From: CAIKMD01 sp035552195
GTDB lineage: Bacteria > Pseudomonadota > Alphaproteobacteria > ATCC43930 > CGMCC-115725
Assembly (NCBI GenBank): GCA_035552195.1
Contig: DASZLU010000149.1
Coordinates: forward strand, 1 to 64,000
Reading direction: 5' to 3'
DNA: 64,000 bases
The position numbers and the translations under genes were made by a program. Shown here piece after piece: positions 16,971-24,557 of this stretch. Positions within the stretch are counted from its first letter, which is position 1, and the number at the start of each line of letters is the position of its first letter. The notes beneath the pieces are model-generated. The model worked only from the letters and a program-made list of their open reading frames with translations, was not told where the DNA came from and did no database searches.

Positions 16971-18032
16971 CTATTTGCCTTCCGGCATCAGGATGGCGTA
17001 GCGCGTATCGACGATCGTTTTGGGATCGAGGTCGGCTTTCATCAGGCGCTGGGCGCGGTACCATTCGATCTGATGCGCGAGGTCCGACATGACGACGCGG
17101 CCCTCGCCGTCGATATAAGGCACGGCGCGGTCGATCATCGGTGCGGGGATGCCGGTGAATTTCGACAGGAGATCGAGCATCGCCGGTGTCGCGGCGTTGT
17201 CCTGGCGCTTGTTGTCGGCGCCGGCGAAAGCGTCGTGATAATCCAGCGACCCGTGCCGGAAGGCGGTGAGGAAGCGCCGCACCAGATCGCTGTCGTAATC
17301 GGCGTGTTTGGTCGATGTGAAGGCGACCGCGCCCATCCAGCCGGGCACAAGATCGCTTGCCCAACCGAGCAGCTTGATGGCGCCGCGATCCAACAGCGGC
17401 AGCGCCGGCGTTGCCGGCAGCACGGCGCTGTCGATCTGGCTGCCAGAGAGCGCGCTGATCACGTTGGGGATCGTGCTGAGCGGCCGGACCGACACGTCGC
17501 TCATGGCGAATTTGTCTTTCTCGGCGAGCAGACCGAGCGTGTATTGCAAGGAAGTGCCGATCTGCGTGACCGCAAAGCTGTGGCCGGGCAGGGCATGCGC
17601 GGTGGTAAGGCCGGCATCGTAGGCTTTGCTCGAGCCGAGGAAGACGAGGTTGTAGAAGCCCGACTGCTCGATCGCCGACGACGCCAGGATCCGCATATGG
17701 CCCTGCGAGGCGAGCGTATAGAACGCGGCGCTGAGGCCGGAGACGCCGAAATCGACATCGCCCGAGGCCAGCGCCACCGCCATCGGCTCGGCGCTCTCGA
17801 AATAAACCATCTGGGCATCGAGCCCCTGATCCTTGAAATAACCGCGCTCGATGGCGATCGGCACGGACGGGTAAGAGAGGAGCTTGGTTAGAGCGATCTT
17901 GATGGATTCGGCGTGGCCTGGGACGGTCAAAAAGAACATCGTCATTGCGAGCGCGGCGAAGCAATCCAGGGCACCGCGAAGAACCGGATTGCTTCGTCGC
18001 TGCGTTTCTCGCAATGACGATTTAGAGAACAC
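16971..18032 (-). CDS. NMT1/TauA-family solute-binding protein, signal peptide apparently supplied by a repeat (array member 1)
   Basis: Periplasmic binding protein homologous to the four genes upstream of it (mature start ESIKIALTKLLSYPSVPIAIERGYF). Residues about 1-35 of the 353 are encoded by a palindromic intergenic repeat (17940-18019), which provides a basic start, then a hydrophobic stretch (ALDCFAALAMTMFFLTV) that runs into a plausible cleavage site, GHA-ES. The GTG at 18032 has a ggag 9 nt upstream inside the end of the preceding gene, so initiation there is credible. A shorter start at ATG 17945 would leave a very short hydrophobic segment. No transporter subunits lie nearby. Confidence 0.82.
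   Translation of the reverse strand: MFSKSSLRETQRRSNPVLRGALDCFAALAMTMFFLTVPGHAESIKIALTKLLSYPSVPIAIERGYFKDQGLDAQMVYFESAEPMAVALASGDVDFGVSGLSAAFYTLASQGHMRILASSAIEQSGFYNLVFLGSSKAYDAGLTTAHALPGHSFAVTQIGTSLQYTLGLLAEKDKFAMSDVSVRPLSTIPNVISALSGSQIDSAVLPATPALPLLDRGAIKLLGWASDLVPGWMGAVAFTSTKHADYDSDLVRRFLTAFRHGSLDYHDAFAGADNKRQDNAATPAMLDLLSKFTGIPAPMIDRAVPYIDGEGRVVMSDLAHQIEWYRAQRLMKADLDPKTIVDTRYAILMPEGK
17940..18019. repeat. Interspersed palindromic repeat, family A (copy 1)
   Basis: An 80-bp element bounded by inverted ends cgtcattgcgag / ctcgcaatgacg, with an inner dyad gaagcaatcc / ggattgcttc. Other copies lie at 49522-49599 (complete) and 42678-42747 (degenerate). This copy overlaps the 5' end of the binding-protein gene at 16971-18032 and is read in frame as its N-terminus. 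Confidence 0.85.
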
Positions 18033-18035
18033 CGC

Positions 18036-19043
18036 TTATTTCTCCGCCACCTTCGTCAGCGCGTAGCGGCTGTCGATCAGCTGGTGTACATCGACATTGC
18101 CTTTGAGCAGCCCCTGCGATTTGTACCAGGCGACCTGATCGGCCACGCTCTTGGCGTCGATGCGGCCTTCGGGGTCGACATAGGGGATCGCCTTCTCCAT
18201 ATCGGCCGCGGTAACGCCGGCGAATTTCGACATGATGGCGAGGATCGCCGGCGCGGTTGGCCCGTCTTCGCGCTTGCCTTGCGCGTTCATGAAGGCGTCG
18301 GCGAAATCCTTCATGCCGTGGCGATAAGCGATGAGGAAGCGCTTCACCGTGTCGCCGTGCTCGTCTGTCTCCTTGGTCGAGGCGAAGGTCGCGCTACCGG
18401 TGAGGTTGGGTGAGACATCGGCGACCCAGGCGACGAGCTTGATCTCGCCTTTCTGGATCGGAATGAGGATTGGTCCGCCTGGCATCACGGCGGCATCGAC
18501 CGTGCCGCCCGAGAGCGCTGCGATGACGTTGGTGTTCGATTGCAGCGGCTTCACCGTGAGGTCGCTCATGGTGAAGCCGTAGCGCTTGGCCGCGCCGCCG
18601 ATCGCGTAATGGAGGCTGGTGCCGACTTGGGTGATCGCGACCGTATGGCCTTTGAGATCGGCGGCACTTCTGAGTCCGGCATCATAGGCCTTGTTCGAGG
18701 CGACATAAGCGAGGTTGTAGAAGCCGGGCGCGTCGCCGCCCGACGACGCGATCAGTCGCAGCTGGCCTTGGCCGGCGAGATTGTAAAAGCTCGCCGACAT
18801 GCCGGCGGTGCCGAATTGCACATCGCCCGATGCGACGGCGATCGCGATCGGCTGCGCGCTGTCGAAATAGACCATCTCGGCGTCGATGCCTTGTTCCTTG
18901 AAATAGCCACGTTCCACCGCGATCGGAACGCCGGGATAGCCGATGAGCTTCGAGATGCCGATCTTGATGGATTCGGCGTGCGCGGACGTTGCGGCACAGG
19001 CAAGAGCCAGAAGGGCCGCGGGTGTTGCTCGACTCATCTTCAT
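18036..19043 (-). CDS. NMT1/TauA-family solute-binding protein (array member 2)
   Basis: Predicted periplasmic protein of 335 residues. An ordinary Sec signal peptide covers about 1-23 (ATSAHA-ES). The mature part carries the array signature: ESIKIGISKLIGYPGVPIAVERGYFKEQGIDAEMVYFDSAQP, here split as ESIKIGISK...DSAQP, then SGDVQFGTAGMSASFYNLAGQGQ and KPLQSNTNVIAAL. Such features point to an ABC substrate-binding protein for a small organic anion. It has the same orientation as its four paralogues; 3 bp separate its stop from the next gene's GTG. No permease or ATPase is present. Confidence 0.87.
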   Translation of the reverse strand: MKMSRATPAALLALACAATSAHAESIKIGISKLIGYPGVPIAVERGYFKEQGIDAEMVYFDSAQPIAIAVASGDVQFGTAGMSASFYNLAGQGQLRLIASSGGDAPGFYNLAYVASNKAYDAGLRSAADLKGHTVAITQVGTSLHYAIGGAAKRYGFTMSDLTVKPLQSNTNVIAALSGGTVDAAVMPGGPILIPIQKGEIKLVAWVADVSPNLTGSATFASTKETDEHGDTVKRFLIAYRHGMKDFADAFMNAQGKREDGPTAPAILAIMSKFAGVTAADMEKAIPYVDPEGRIDAKSVADQVAWYKSQGLLKGNVDVHQLIDSRYALTKVAEK

Positions 19044-19055
19044 CGTCTCCTCCCA

Positions 19056-19083
19056 CGTCGCCCCGGCTTTCGCCGGAGCGACG
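19056..19083. repeat. Short palindromic repeat, family B-like (between array members 2 and 3)
   Basis: A 28-bp dyad (cgtcgccccggc / gccggagcgacg, imperfect) with a tttc loop. The layout is that of the repeat half-unit at 8455-8482 with altered stem bases. It sits in the 52-bp gap between two paralogous binding-protein genes. Confidence 0.55.
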
Positions 19084-19095
19084 ATGATTATTTAC

Positions 19096-20109
19096 TTACT
19101 TGCTCGCCGGCAGCGGGATCGCGTAGCGTTTGTCGATCAGCTCGTCGGCGTCGACTTTGCCTTTGATCTGGCCTTGCGAGCTGTACCACTCGATCTGGCT
19201 CTTGATCTCGGGCACGTCGACGCGGCCTTCGGGATCGACATACGGCGTCGCCTTTTCGATCTCTTCTTTGGGCGCGCCCGTGAATTTCGCCATCAGTTCG
19301 AGCATCGCCGGTGCGCCGGCCTGGTCCTTGCGCTTGCCGTTGGCATCGGTGAAGGCATCGTGAAAATCCTTCATGCCGTGGCGGTAGGCGACGAGGAAGC
19401 GTTTCACCAGATCGCCGCGATCGTTCGCCGTCTTGGTGCCGGTATAGGCGGCGCTGCCCGTGTTGCCGGGAGCGTCGTCGCCAACCCAGGAGAGGACCTT
19501 CACCTCGTTCTTGCCGATGAGCGGCAATGCGGGGCTCGCCGGAATAATACCGGCATCGACGGTGCCGCCGGTCAGCGCCGAGACGACGTTGGTGTTGGAT
19601 TGCAGCGGCTTGATCTCGAGCGATTTGAAATCGACGCCGAATTTCTGCGCGATACGGGCGAGATTGAGCTCGAGGCTGGTGCCGAGCTGGGTGACGGCGA
19701 CGGAATGACCGGCGAGATCTTTCGGCGACTTAAAGCCCGCATCGTAAGATTTCAGCGAGCCGAGAAGCACAATGTTGTAGAAGCCGGGCTCTTCATAGCC
19801 CGATGCCGCGATCATCCGGAGCTGGCCCTGTCCGGCGAGCGTATAGAAGGCGGCCGAGAGGCCGGAGACGCCGAAATCGACGCTGCCCGAGGCGACCGCG
19901 ACCGCGACCGGCTGCGCGCTGTCGAAATACGACATCTCGGCGTCGATGCCTTGCTCCTTGAAATAGCCGCGGTCGATGGCGATCGGCACCGCCGGATAGG
20001 AGAGCAGCTTCGAGATGCCGATCTTGATCGATTCAGCGTGCGCCGGAAGCGCGAAGGCCGCGGCGGCGACGGTGGCGAGCAGGGCGGTAAGAAGAGCGCG
20101 AAGTTTCAT
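19096..20109 (-). CDS. NMT1/TauA-family solute-binding protein (array member 3)
   Basis: Predicted periplasmic protein of 337 residues. The signal peptide is about 1-25 (AFALPAHA-ES). The body matches array member 2 closely: ESIKIGISKLLSYPAVPIAIDRGYF, DSAQPVAVAVASGSVDFG, KPLQSNTNVVSAL. The C-terminal part (YVDPEGRVDVPEIKSQIEWY) is the conserved family end. It lies 34 bp downstream of array member 4. Nucleotide similarity to member 2 is obvious over the region coding for the first 60 mature residues, consistent with tandem duplication. Ligand unknown. Confidence 0.87.
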   Translation of the reverse strand: MKLRALLTALLATVAAAAFALPAHAESIKIGISKLLSYPAVPIAIDRGYFKEQGIDAEMSYFDSAQPVAVAVASGSVDFGVSGLSAAFYTLAGQGQLRMIAASGYEEPGFYNIVLLGSLKSYDAGFKSPKDLAGHSVAVTQLGTSLELNLARIAQKFGVDFKSLEIKPLQSNTNVVSALTGGTVDAGIIPASPALPLIGKNEVKVLSWVGDDAPGNTGSAAYTGTKTANDRGDLVKRFLVAYRHGMKDFHDAFTDANGKRKDQAGAPAMLELMAKFTGAPKEEIEKATPYVDPEGRVDVPEIKSQIEWYSSQGQIKGKVDADELIDKRYAIPLPASK

Positions 20110-20143
20110 AATGGTCCCTAAGTGGTCGGATGGAGGATTAGTC

Positions 20144-21154
20144 TTACGGAGACGGGAGGAGAATAGCGTAACGCGAGTCGATGATGTCGGCGGCCTTGAT
20201 GTCGCTCTTGATCAGGTTTTGCGATTTATACCACGCGATCTGCGTGTCGATACTGTGGGCATCGATAGCGCCTTCGGGCGCGACATAGGGAATGGTGCGC
20301 TCGATCTCGTCTTTCGACGTGCCGGTGAAATCCTCCATCAGCTTGATCATCGCCGGCGCGGTGGCGCTGTCCTGGCGCTTTCCGTCCGCGGTGATGAAGG
20401 CGTCATGGAAATCCTTGAGGCCCTGGCGATAGGCGATGAGGAAACGCGTCACCATCTCGGCGCGCGTGTTCGCGGTCTTGGTCGAGGTGAAGCAGGCACT
20501 GGCCGAGACGAGATTGGTCGAGAGATCGCTGACCCAGCCGATGAATTTCGCATCGCCTTTCTGGATCGCGGTGGCGGCGGTGGTTTCGGGCAGCACGGCC
20601 GCGTCGATCGTGCCGCCGCCCAAAGCGGCGATGACGTTGGTGTTGGATTGCAGCGGCTTAACCGCGACGCTGTTGAGCGGGAAGCCGAATTTCTGTGCCG
20701 CGACGGCGATGCTGTAATGGAGGCTGGTGCCGAGCTGCGTCACAGCGACGCTATGGCCGGCAAGATCCTTGGGCGAGGTAAGGCCGGCTTCATAAGCCTT
20801 GGGCGAGGCGAGATAAGCCATGGCATGAAAGCCCGGTGCCTCGCCGCCCGATGCCGCGATCAGCTTGAGCTGGCCCTGCGCTGCGAGATTGTAGAACCCA
20901 GCCGACATGCCCGAGACGCCGAAATCGATATCGCCCGAGGCGACGCCGACGCTGATCGGTTGGGCGCTGTCGAAGAACACCATCTCGACATCGAGACCTT
21001 GTGCCTTGAAATACCTGCGCGCGATCCCGATCGGCACGGCAGGATAGCCAAGCAAGCGCGAGAGGCCGACCTTGACGGTTTCGGCATGAGCGGGGAGGGT
21101 GAGGACGGAAAGCCCCAGGACGGCGATCAGGATAGGTGCGATCCTGCGGCGCAT
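20144..21154 (-). CDS. NMT1/TauA-family solute-binding protein (array member 4)
   Basis: Predicted periplasmic protein of 336 residues from ATG 21154, chosen because it has a ggggaggaag site 3 nt or more upstream; an in-frame extension to 21214 is only repeat-derived sequence. The signal peptide is about 1-24 (LTLPAHA-ET). The mature start ETVKVGLSRLLGYPAVPIGIARRYF and FFDSAQPISVGVASGDIDFG make it the closest relative of array member 5, so the array has two subgroups (ESIKI and ETVKV). No transporter genes are adjacent. Confidence 0.87.
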   Translation of the reverse strand: MRRRIAPILIAVLGLSVLTLPAHAETVKVGLSRLLGYPAVPIGIARRYFKAQGLDVEMVFFDSAQPISVGVASGDIDFGVSGMSAGFYNLAAQGQLKLIAASGGEAPGFHAMAYLASPKAYEAGLTSPKDLAGHSVAVTQLGTSLHYSIAVAAQKFGFPLNSVAVKPLQSNTNVIAALGGGTIDAAVLPETTAATAIQKGDAKFIGWVSDLSTNLVSASACFTSTKTANTRAEMVTRFLIAYRQGLKDFHDAFITADGKRQDSATAPAMIKLMEDFTGTSKDEIERTIPYVAPEGAIDAHSIDTQIAWYKSQNLIKSDIKAADIIDSRYAILLPSP

Positions 21155-21186
21155 TGCTTCCTCCCCGTAGCCGTATTCTTTTTCAT

Positions 21187-21250
21187 CGTCACCCTCGCGA
21201 AAGCGGGGGTCCATGGAAGTTACTGGATTCCCACTTTCGCGGGAATGACG
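21187..21250. repeat. Interspersed palindromic repeat, family B (between array members 4 and 5)
   Basis: A 64-bp element with two arms: cgtcaccctcgcgaaagcgg followed by gggtccatgg, a short spacer, then ggattcccactttcgcggg ending in aatgacg. Each arm is itself a dyad and the two arms are roughly inverted. A second complete copy lies at 24462-24539. Confidence 0.8.
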
Positions 21251-21263
21251 GTGTTATATGTGC

Positions 21264-22271
21264 CTATTTCGCCGGCGTCGTTGTGGCGTAGCGCGTATCG
21301 ACGATGTCCTCGGCCTTGACCTCGCCTTTGAGCAGGCCTTGCGATTTGTACCAGCTGATCTGATGCGCGACATCGCCGACATTCACCCGCGCGTCGCGAT
21401 CGAGATAGGGCGTCGCCTCGTCGATCGATTGCGCCGAGACGCCGGCGAAATCGGCGAGAATCTTCAGCACCGCCGGCGCATCCGGCCCGTCCTTGCGCTT
21501 GTCGTCCGAGGTCGAGAATGCGTCGTGATAATCCCGGGTCCCTTGACGATAAGCGGTGAGGAAGCGCTTCACCATGTCGCCCTGGCCGTTGAGCGTCTTG
21601 GTGCCGCTGAACAACGCGCTGCCCATCCAATCCGGCGTGATGTCGCCGACCCAGGCGATGCGCTTGATCTCGCCCTTGGCGACCGGCGTCAGCGTCGGCG
21701 TGTTCCGCATCACGGCCACGGCGATGGTGCCGCCGGTCAGCGCCGCGATGACGTTGCTGTTCGATTGCAGCGGCCGGAGATTGAACGAATTCATCGCGAA
21801 GCCGTATTTCTCGGCGGCGAGGCCGATCGCGTAATGCAGGCTGGTGCCGAGTTGCGTGATCGCAACGTCGCGGCCCGGCAGGTCCTTCACCGATTTGAGG
21901 CCGGAATCGTAGGCCTTGTTCGAGGCGACGAATGTCAGGTTATAGAAGCCCGGCTCTTCGCCGGCCGACGAGGCGACGAGCTTGAGCTGGCCCTGGCCGG
22001 CGAGGGTGTAGAAGCTGGCCGAGAGGCCGGCGACGCCGAATTGAATATCGCCCGAGGCGACGCCGACGCTGATCGGCTGCGCGCTGTCGAAGAACACCAT
22101 CTCGACATCGAGACCCTGCTGCTTGAAATAGCCGCGCGCCAAAGCGATCGGCACGCCGGGATAGGAGACCAGCTTCGAGAGCCCGACTTTGACGGTCTCC
22201 GCCTGGGCGGGCGCAAAGCCGGCGCCGCCGACGGCCATCAAGCCGAACACGAACCAAGCAACCAACCGCAT
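21264..22271 (-). CDS. NMT1/TauA-family solute-binding protein (array member 5)
   Basis: First gene of the minus-strand array, 335 residues. A signal peptide covers about 1-25 (GFAPAQA-ET). The mature protein begins ETVKVGLSKLVSYPGVPIALARGYF and carries FFDSAQPISVGVASGDIQFG and RPLQSNSNVIAAL. The aligned position that is AAVMPG or AAVLPE in its relatives reads VAVMRN here, a change in the presumed ligand-contact loop, which suggests a different ligand. The next gene upstream (22417) is divergent, so the array promoter should lie in 22272-22416. Confidence 0.87.
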   Translation of the reverse strand: MRLVAWFVFGLMAVGGAGFAPAQAETVKVGLSKLVSYPGVPIALARGYFKQQGLDVEMVFFDSAQPISVGVASGDIQFGVAGLSASFYTLAGQGQLKLVASSAGEEPGFYNLTFVASNKAYDSGLKSVKDLPGRDVAITQLGTSLHYAIGLAAEKYGFAMNSFNLRPLQSNSNVIAALTGGTIAVAVMRNTPTLTPVAKGEIKRIAWVGDITPDWMGSALFSGTKTLNGQGDMVKRFLTAYRQGTRDYHDAFSTSDDKRKDGPDAPAVLKILADFAGVSAQSIDEATPYLDRDARVNVGDVAHQISWYKSQGLLKGEVKAEDIVDTRYATTTPAK

Positions 22272-22416
22272 CGCAGCCTCTCCTATTCGCGATCTTTTCG
22301 GATTTCTGGCGGTTTAGCGCATCGTGTGAGCAAGGCCAAATGGATAAAGCCCGAAATAGATAAAAAGGGCCGCGACGTTTATGATCCAAACCTGGTTTTT
22401 GAGCCCCTGAGGAGCG

Positions 22417-23238
22417 ATGGCCGATCATCCAAGTGAGCAGCGCCTGCCCCGTTTCGTCATGCCGGCGGGCGCGACCGACTGCCATTTCCATGTCTACGAC
22501 AACGACGCGCGTTTCCCCGCGCATAAAATGAATACGGCGCTAGCGGTGCATCGCCGACTTGGCGTCGGCCGCGGCATTCTGGTTCAAGCGCTGCCGGAAA
22601 CCCGGGCAATCACTTTGCAGGGGCTCGCACTGGCCGGACCGAATTACCGTGCGATCACACCGGTCCTCGAAGTGCCGTCGGAGAAAGAGATCGCTTCGTT
22701 GCATGAAGCAGGGTTTCGCGGCGTGCGCTTCGCGTTCACGCAAGGGCGGCATGGCCGGCCGCCCGATTTCGCGATCATGCGCGCGACGGTCGAACGCATC
22801 GCGAAGCTGGGCTGGCACACCGATTTCTTTTTCGGCGCGGCGCAGGCGCTGATCGATATGTCCGATTTCCTCCGTTCGCTTCCGGTGCCTTTTGTTATCG
22901 ACGCCATGGGGAAGATCGACGTCGCGCACGGGCTCGAACAGCCCGCGTTTCAGGCGTTGCTCGCTCTTGTGCGCTGCGATCACGGCTGGGTCAAGCTGGC
23001 CGGCAGCGATCGTTTGACCATCGCCGGGCCGCCTTATCACGAAGCGCTCCTGTTCGCGCAAGCGCTGACCGCGGCGGCGCCCGATCGCGTGATCTGGGGG
23101 ACGGATTGGCCGCATCCCAACAATCCGTGGAATCCGGACGATGCCGATCTCGTCGATCTGATCCCGCTGATCGCGCCTGATGCAACGCAGCAGCGCAAAC
23201 TGCTGGTTGATAATCCGGCTCGCCTGGTTGGCTTTTAG
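22417..23238 (+). CDS. Amidohydrolase family protein, 2-pyrone-4,6-dicarboxylate lactonase (LigI)-like
   Basis: TIM-barrel hydrolase of 273 residues. The metal or substrate motif DCHFHVYD is near the N-terminus and the conserved WGTDWPHPN lies near the C-terminus, both typical of the LigI and related COG3618 lactonases. LigI opens 2-pyrone-4,6-dicarboxylate in the protocatechuate 4,5-cleavage pathway of lignin monomers. A LigJ-like and a LigB-like gene lie 3-4 kb downstream, which supports an aromatic role, but other lactones remain possible. The family is secure; the substrate is inferred. Confidence 0.83.
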   Translation: MADHPSEQRLPRFVMPAGATDCHFHVYDNDARFPAHKMNTALAVHRRLGVGRGILVQALPETRAITLQGLALAGPNYRAITPVLEVPSEKEIASLHEAGFRGVRFAFTQGRHGRPPDFAIMRATVERIAKLGWHTDFFFGAAQALIDMSDFLRSLPVPFVIDAMGKIDVAHGLEQPAFQALLALVRCDHGWVKLAGSDRLTIAGPPYHEALLFAQALTAAAPDRVIWGTDWPHPNNPWNPDDADLVDLIPLIAPDATQQRKLLVDNPARLVGF

Positions 23239-23310
23239 CGTAAGACAACCTCGCCTATAGTCGCAGCATAGAAGGAACGGCACACATGATGCCGGCTTGG
23301 GGAAGGAGCG

Positions 23311-24408
23311 ATGATGAAGGCCGTCTGGGTCGCCGCGCTGCTCGCCGGCGCGTTGCTGTTTGCCGGTCAAAGCCACGCCGACGATTGGCAGGCGGGGGCG
23401 GGTGACGACTGGCGGAAGCTGCTTGCCGCCGGCCAGAAGGAAGGCTCGCTCGTGGTGGCGGGCCGCGGCGAGATGGCCCAGCCGATGACCGAGGCCTTCA
23501 AGCGCGACACCGGCATTTCGCTCGATTTCCTCGGCGGCGAGGGGCGCGAGCAATTCACCCGTCTGGCGCGCGAGATGCGCGCCGGCCAGGTGACGATTGA
23601 TGTGATCTTCGATGGCCAATCGCTGATCCCCTTCGTTAATGACGGCTACATCAAGGCGATCAAGCCGCAACTCCTGCTGCCCGGTATCAACGATCTGAAA
23701 AATTGGCACAACGACAAGATCAAGTGGGTCGACAAGGAACAGGAATACATGTTCGAAGGCAGCGAATATGTATTCGGCTGGATCCTCATCGATACCGACG
23801 TGATCAAGCCGGGCGAGCTGACAAGCTGGAAGGATCTGCTGAAGCCGGAATACAAAGGCAAGATCGCGTCCTTCGATCCGCGCGTCGGCGGGCCGGGGCA
23901 GGCGAACGCGTCCTACATCGCCGATCTCTTCGGCATCGATTTCGTCAAGCATCTCTATGCCGATCAGAAAGTCGTGCTGTCGAACAGCAGCCGACAGCTC
24001 GTCGATTGGGTGGCCCACGGCAATTACCCGATCGCGCTGGCGACGTTGGCGGCAGAAATCGAATCGTTCCGTGCTGCCGGTGTCGGCAACCTCGGCACGA
24101 TCTATATGAAAGATGGGCCGGGCGCCGTGCTCGGCGGCAGCAGCGTCGTTTCCGAGCCGAAGCTCGCGCCCCATCCCAACGCGACGGCGGTGTTCCTCAA
24201 TTGGTACGCCAGCCAGCCGGGCCAGACACTGTTCTCGAGCGTATGGAAGACGCCGAGCAATCGCACCGACGTCCATGTCGACGGCATACCCGATTACGTC
24301 GTGCCGAAACCGGGTATTCAGTACATGGATCAGTATGTCGAGAGCTGGTATCTCGAGAAATACGTCGGCCAATATCAGAAGGCGCTGGTCGAGGCGATCG
24401 GGAGATGA
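23311..24408 (+). CDS. Family 1 extracellular solute-binding protein (iron/putrescine/thiamine type), orphan
   Basis: Periplasmic binding protein of 365 residues. The signal peptide is about 1-23 (GQSHA-DD). The first part (LLAAGQKEGSLVVAGRG) and the GWILIDTDVI and TSWKDLLKPEYKGKIASFDP segments are typical of the FbpA/AfuA-like group that binds Fe(III) or small organics. Conserved Tyr iron ligands are not obvious, so an organic ligand may be likelier. Two adjacent ATGs (23311, 23314) follow an ggaaggag site. No permease or ATPase gene follows; a palindromic repeat does. Confidence 0.85.
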   Translation: MMKAVWVAALLAGALLFAGQSHADDWQAGAGDDWRKLLAAGQKEGSLVVAGRGEMAQPMTEAFKRDTGISLDFLGGEGREQFTRLAREMRAGQVTIDVIFDGQSLIPFVNDGYIKAIKPQLLLPGINDLKNWHNDKIKWVDKEQEYMFEGSEYVFGWILIDTDVIKPGELTSWKDLLKPEYKGKIASFDPRVGGPGQANASYIADLFGIDFVKHLYADQKVVLSNSSRQLVDWVAHGNYPIALATLAAEIESFRAAGVGNLGTIYMKDGPGAVLGGSSVVSEPKLAPHPNATAVFLNWYASQPGQTLFSSVWKTPSNRTDVHVDGIPDYVVPKPGIQYMDQYVESWYLEKYVGQYQKALVEAIGR

Positions 24409-24461
24409 GGGAGGTTCGGGAGCGACTTTTTGAAAAGTCAGCGGTCCCGCAAATTAAAAGT

Positions 24462-24539
24462 CGTCACCCCCGCAAAAGCGGGGGTCCATAGCAACAGCTC
24501 GTCGATAATGATGGATTCCCGCTTTCGCCGGAATGACGA
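24462..24539. repeat. Interspersed palindromic repeat, family B (complete copy)
   Basis: A 78-bp element with the arms cgtcacccccgcaaaagcgg and gattcccgctttcgccgg, ending in aatgacg, and ggtccat / atgga inner dyads. It lies between the converging ends of the binding-protein gene (+) and the Rieske oxygenase gene (-), and could also act as a terminator. Confidence 0.8.
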
Positions 24540-24557
24540 CGCGAAAAATCGCGCAGC

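Noticed and set aside
18943..20121. Plus-strand frames of up to 392-434 codons opposite the binding-protein array (also 20015-21319 and 21258-22436)
   Set aside because: They mirror one another because the genes opposite are paralogues; the minus-strand products have signal peptides and family motifs, these do not.
16971..22271. The idea that the repeats between array genes form a CRISPR
   Set aside because: They are few, unequal, separated by whole genes and are interspersed palindromes found elsewhere in the window; no cas gene is present.
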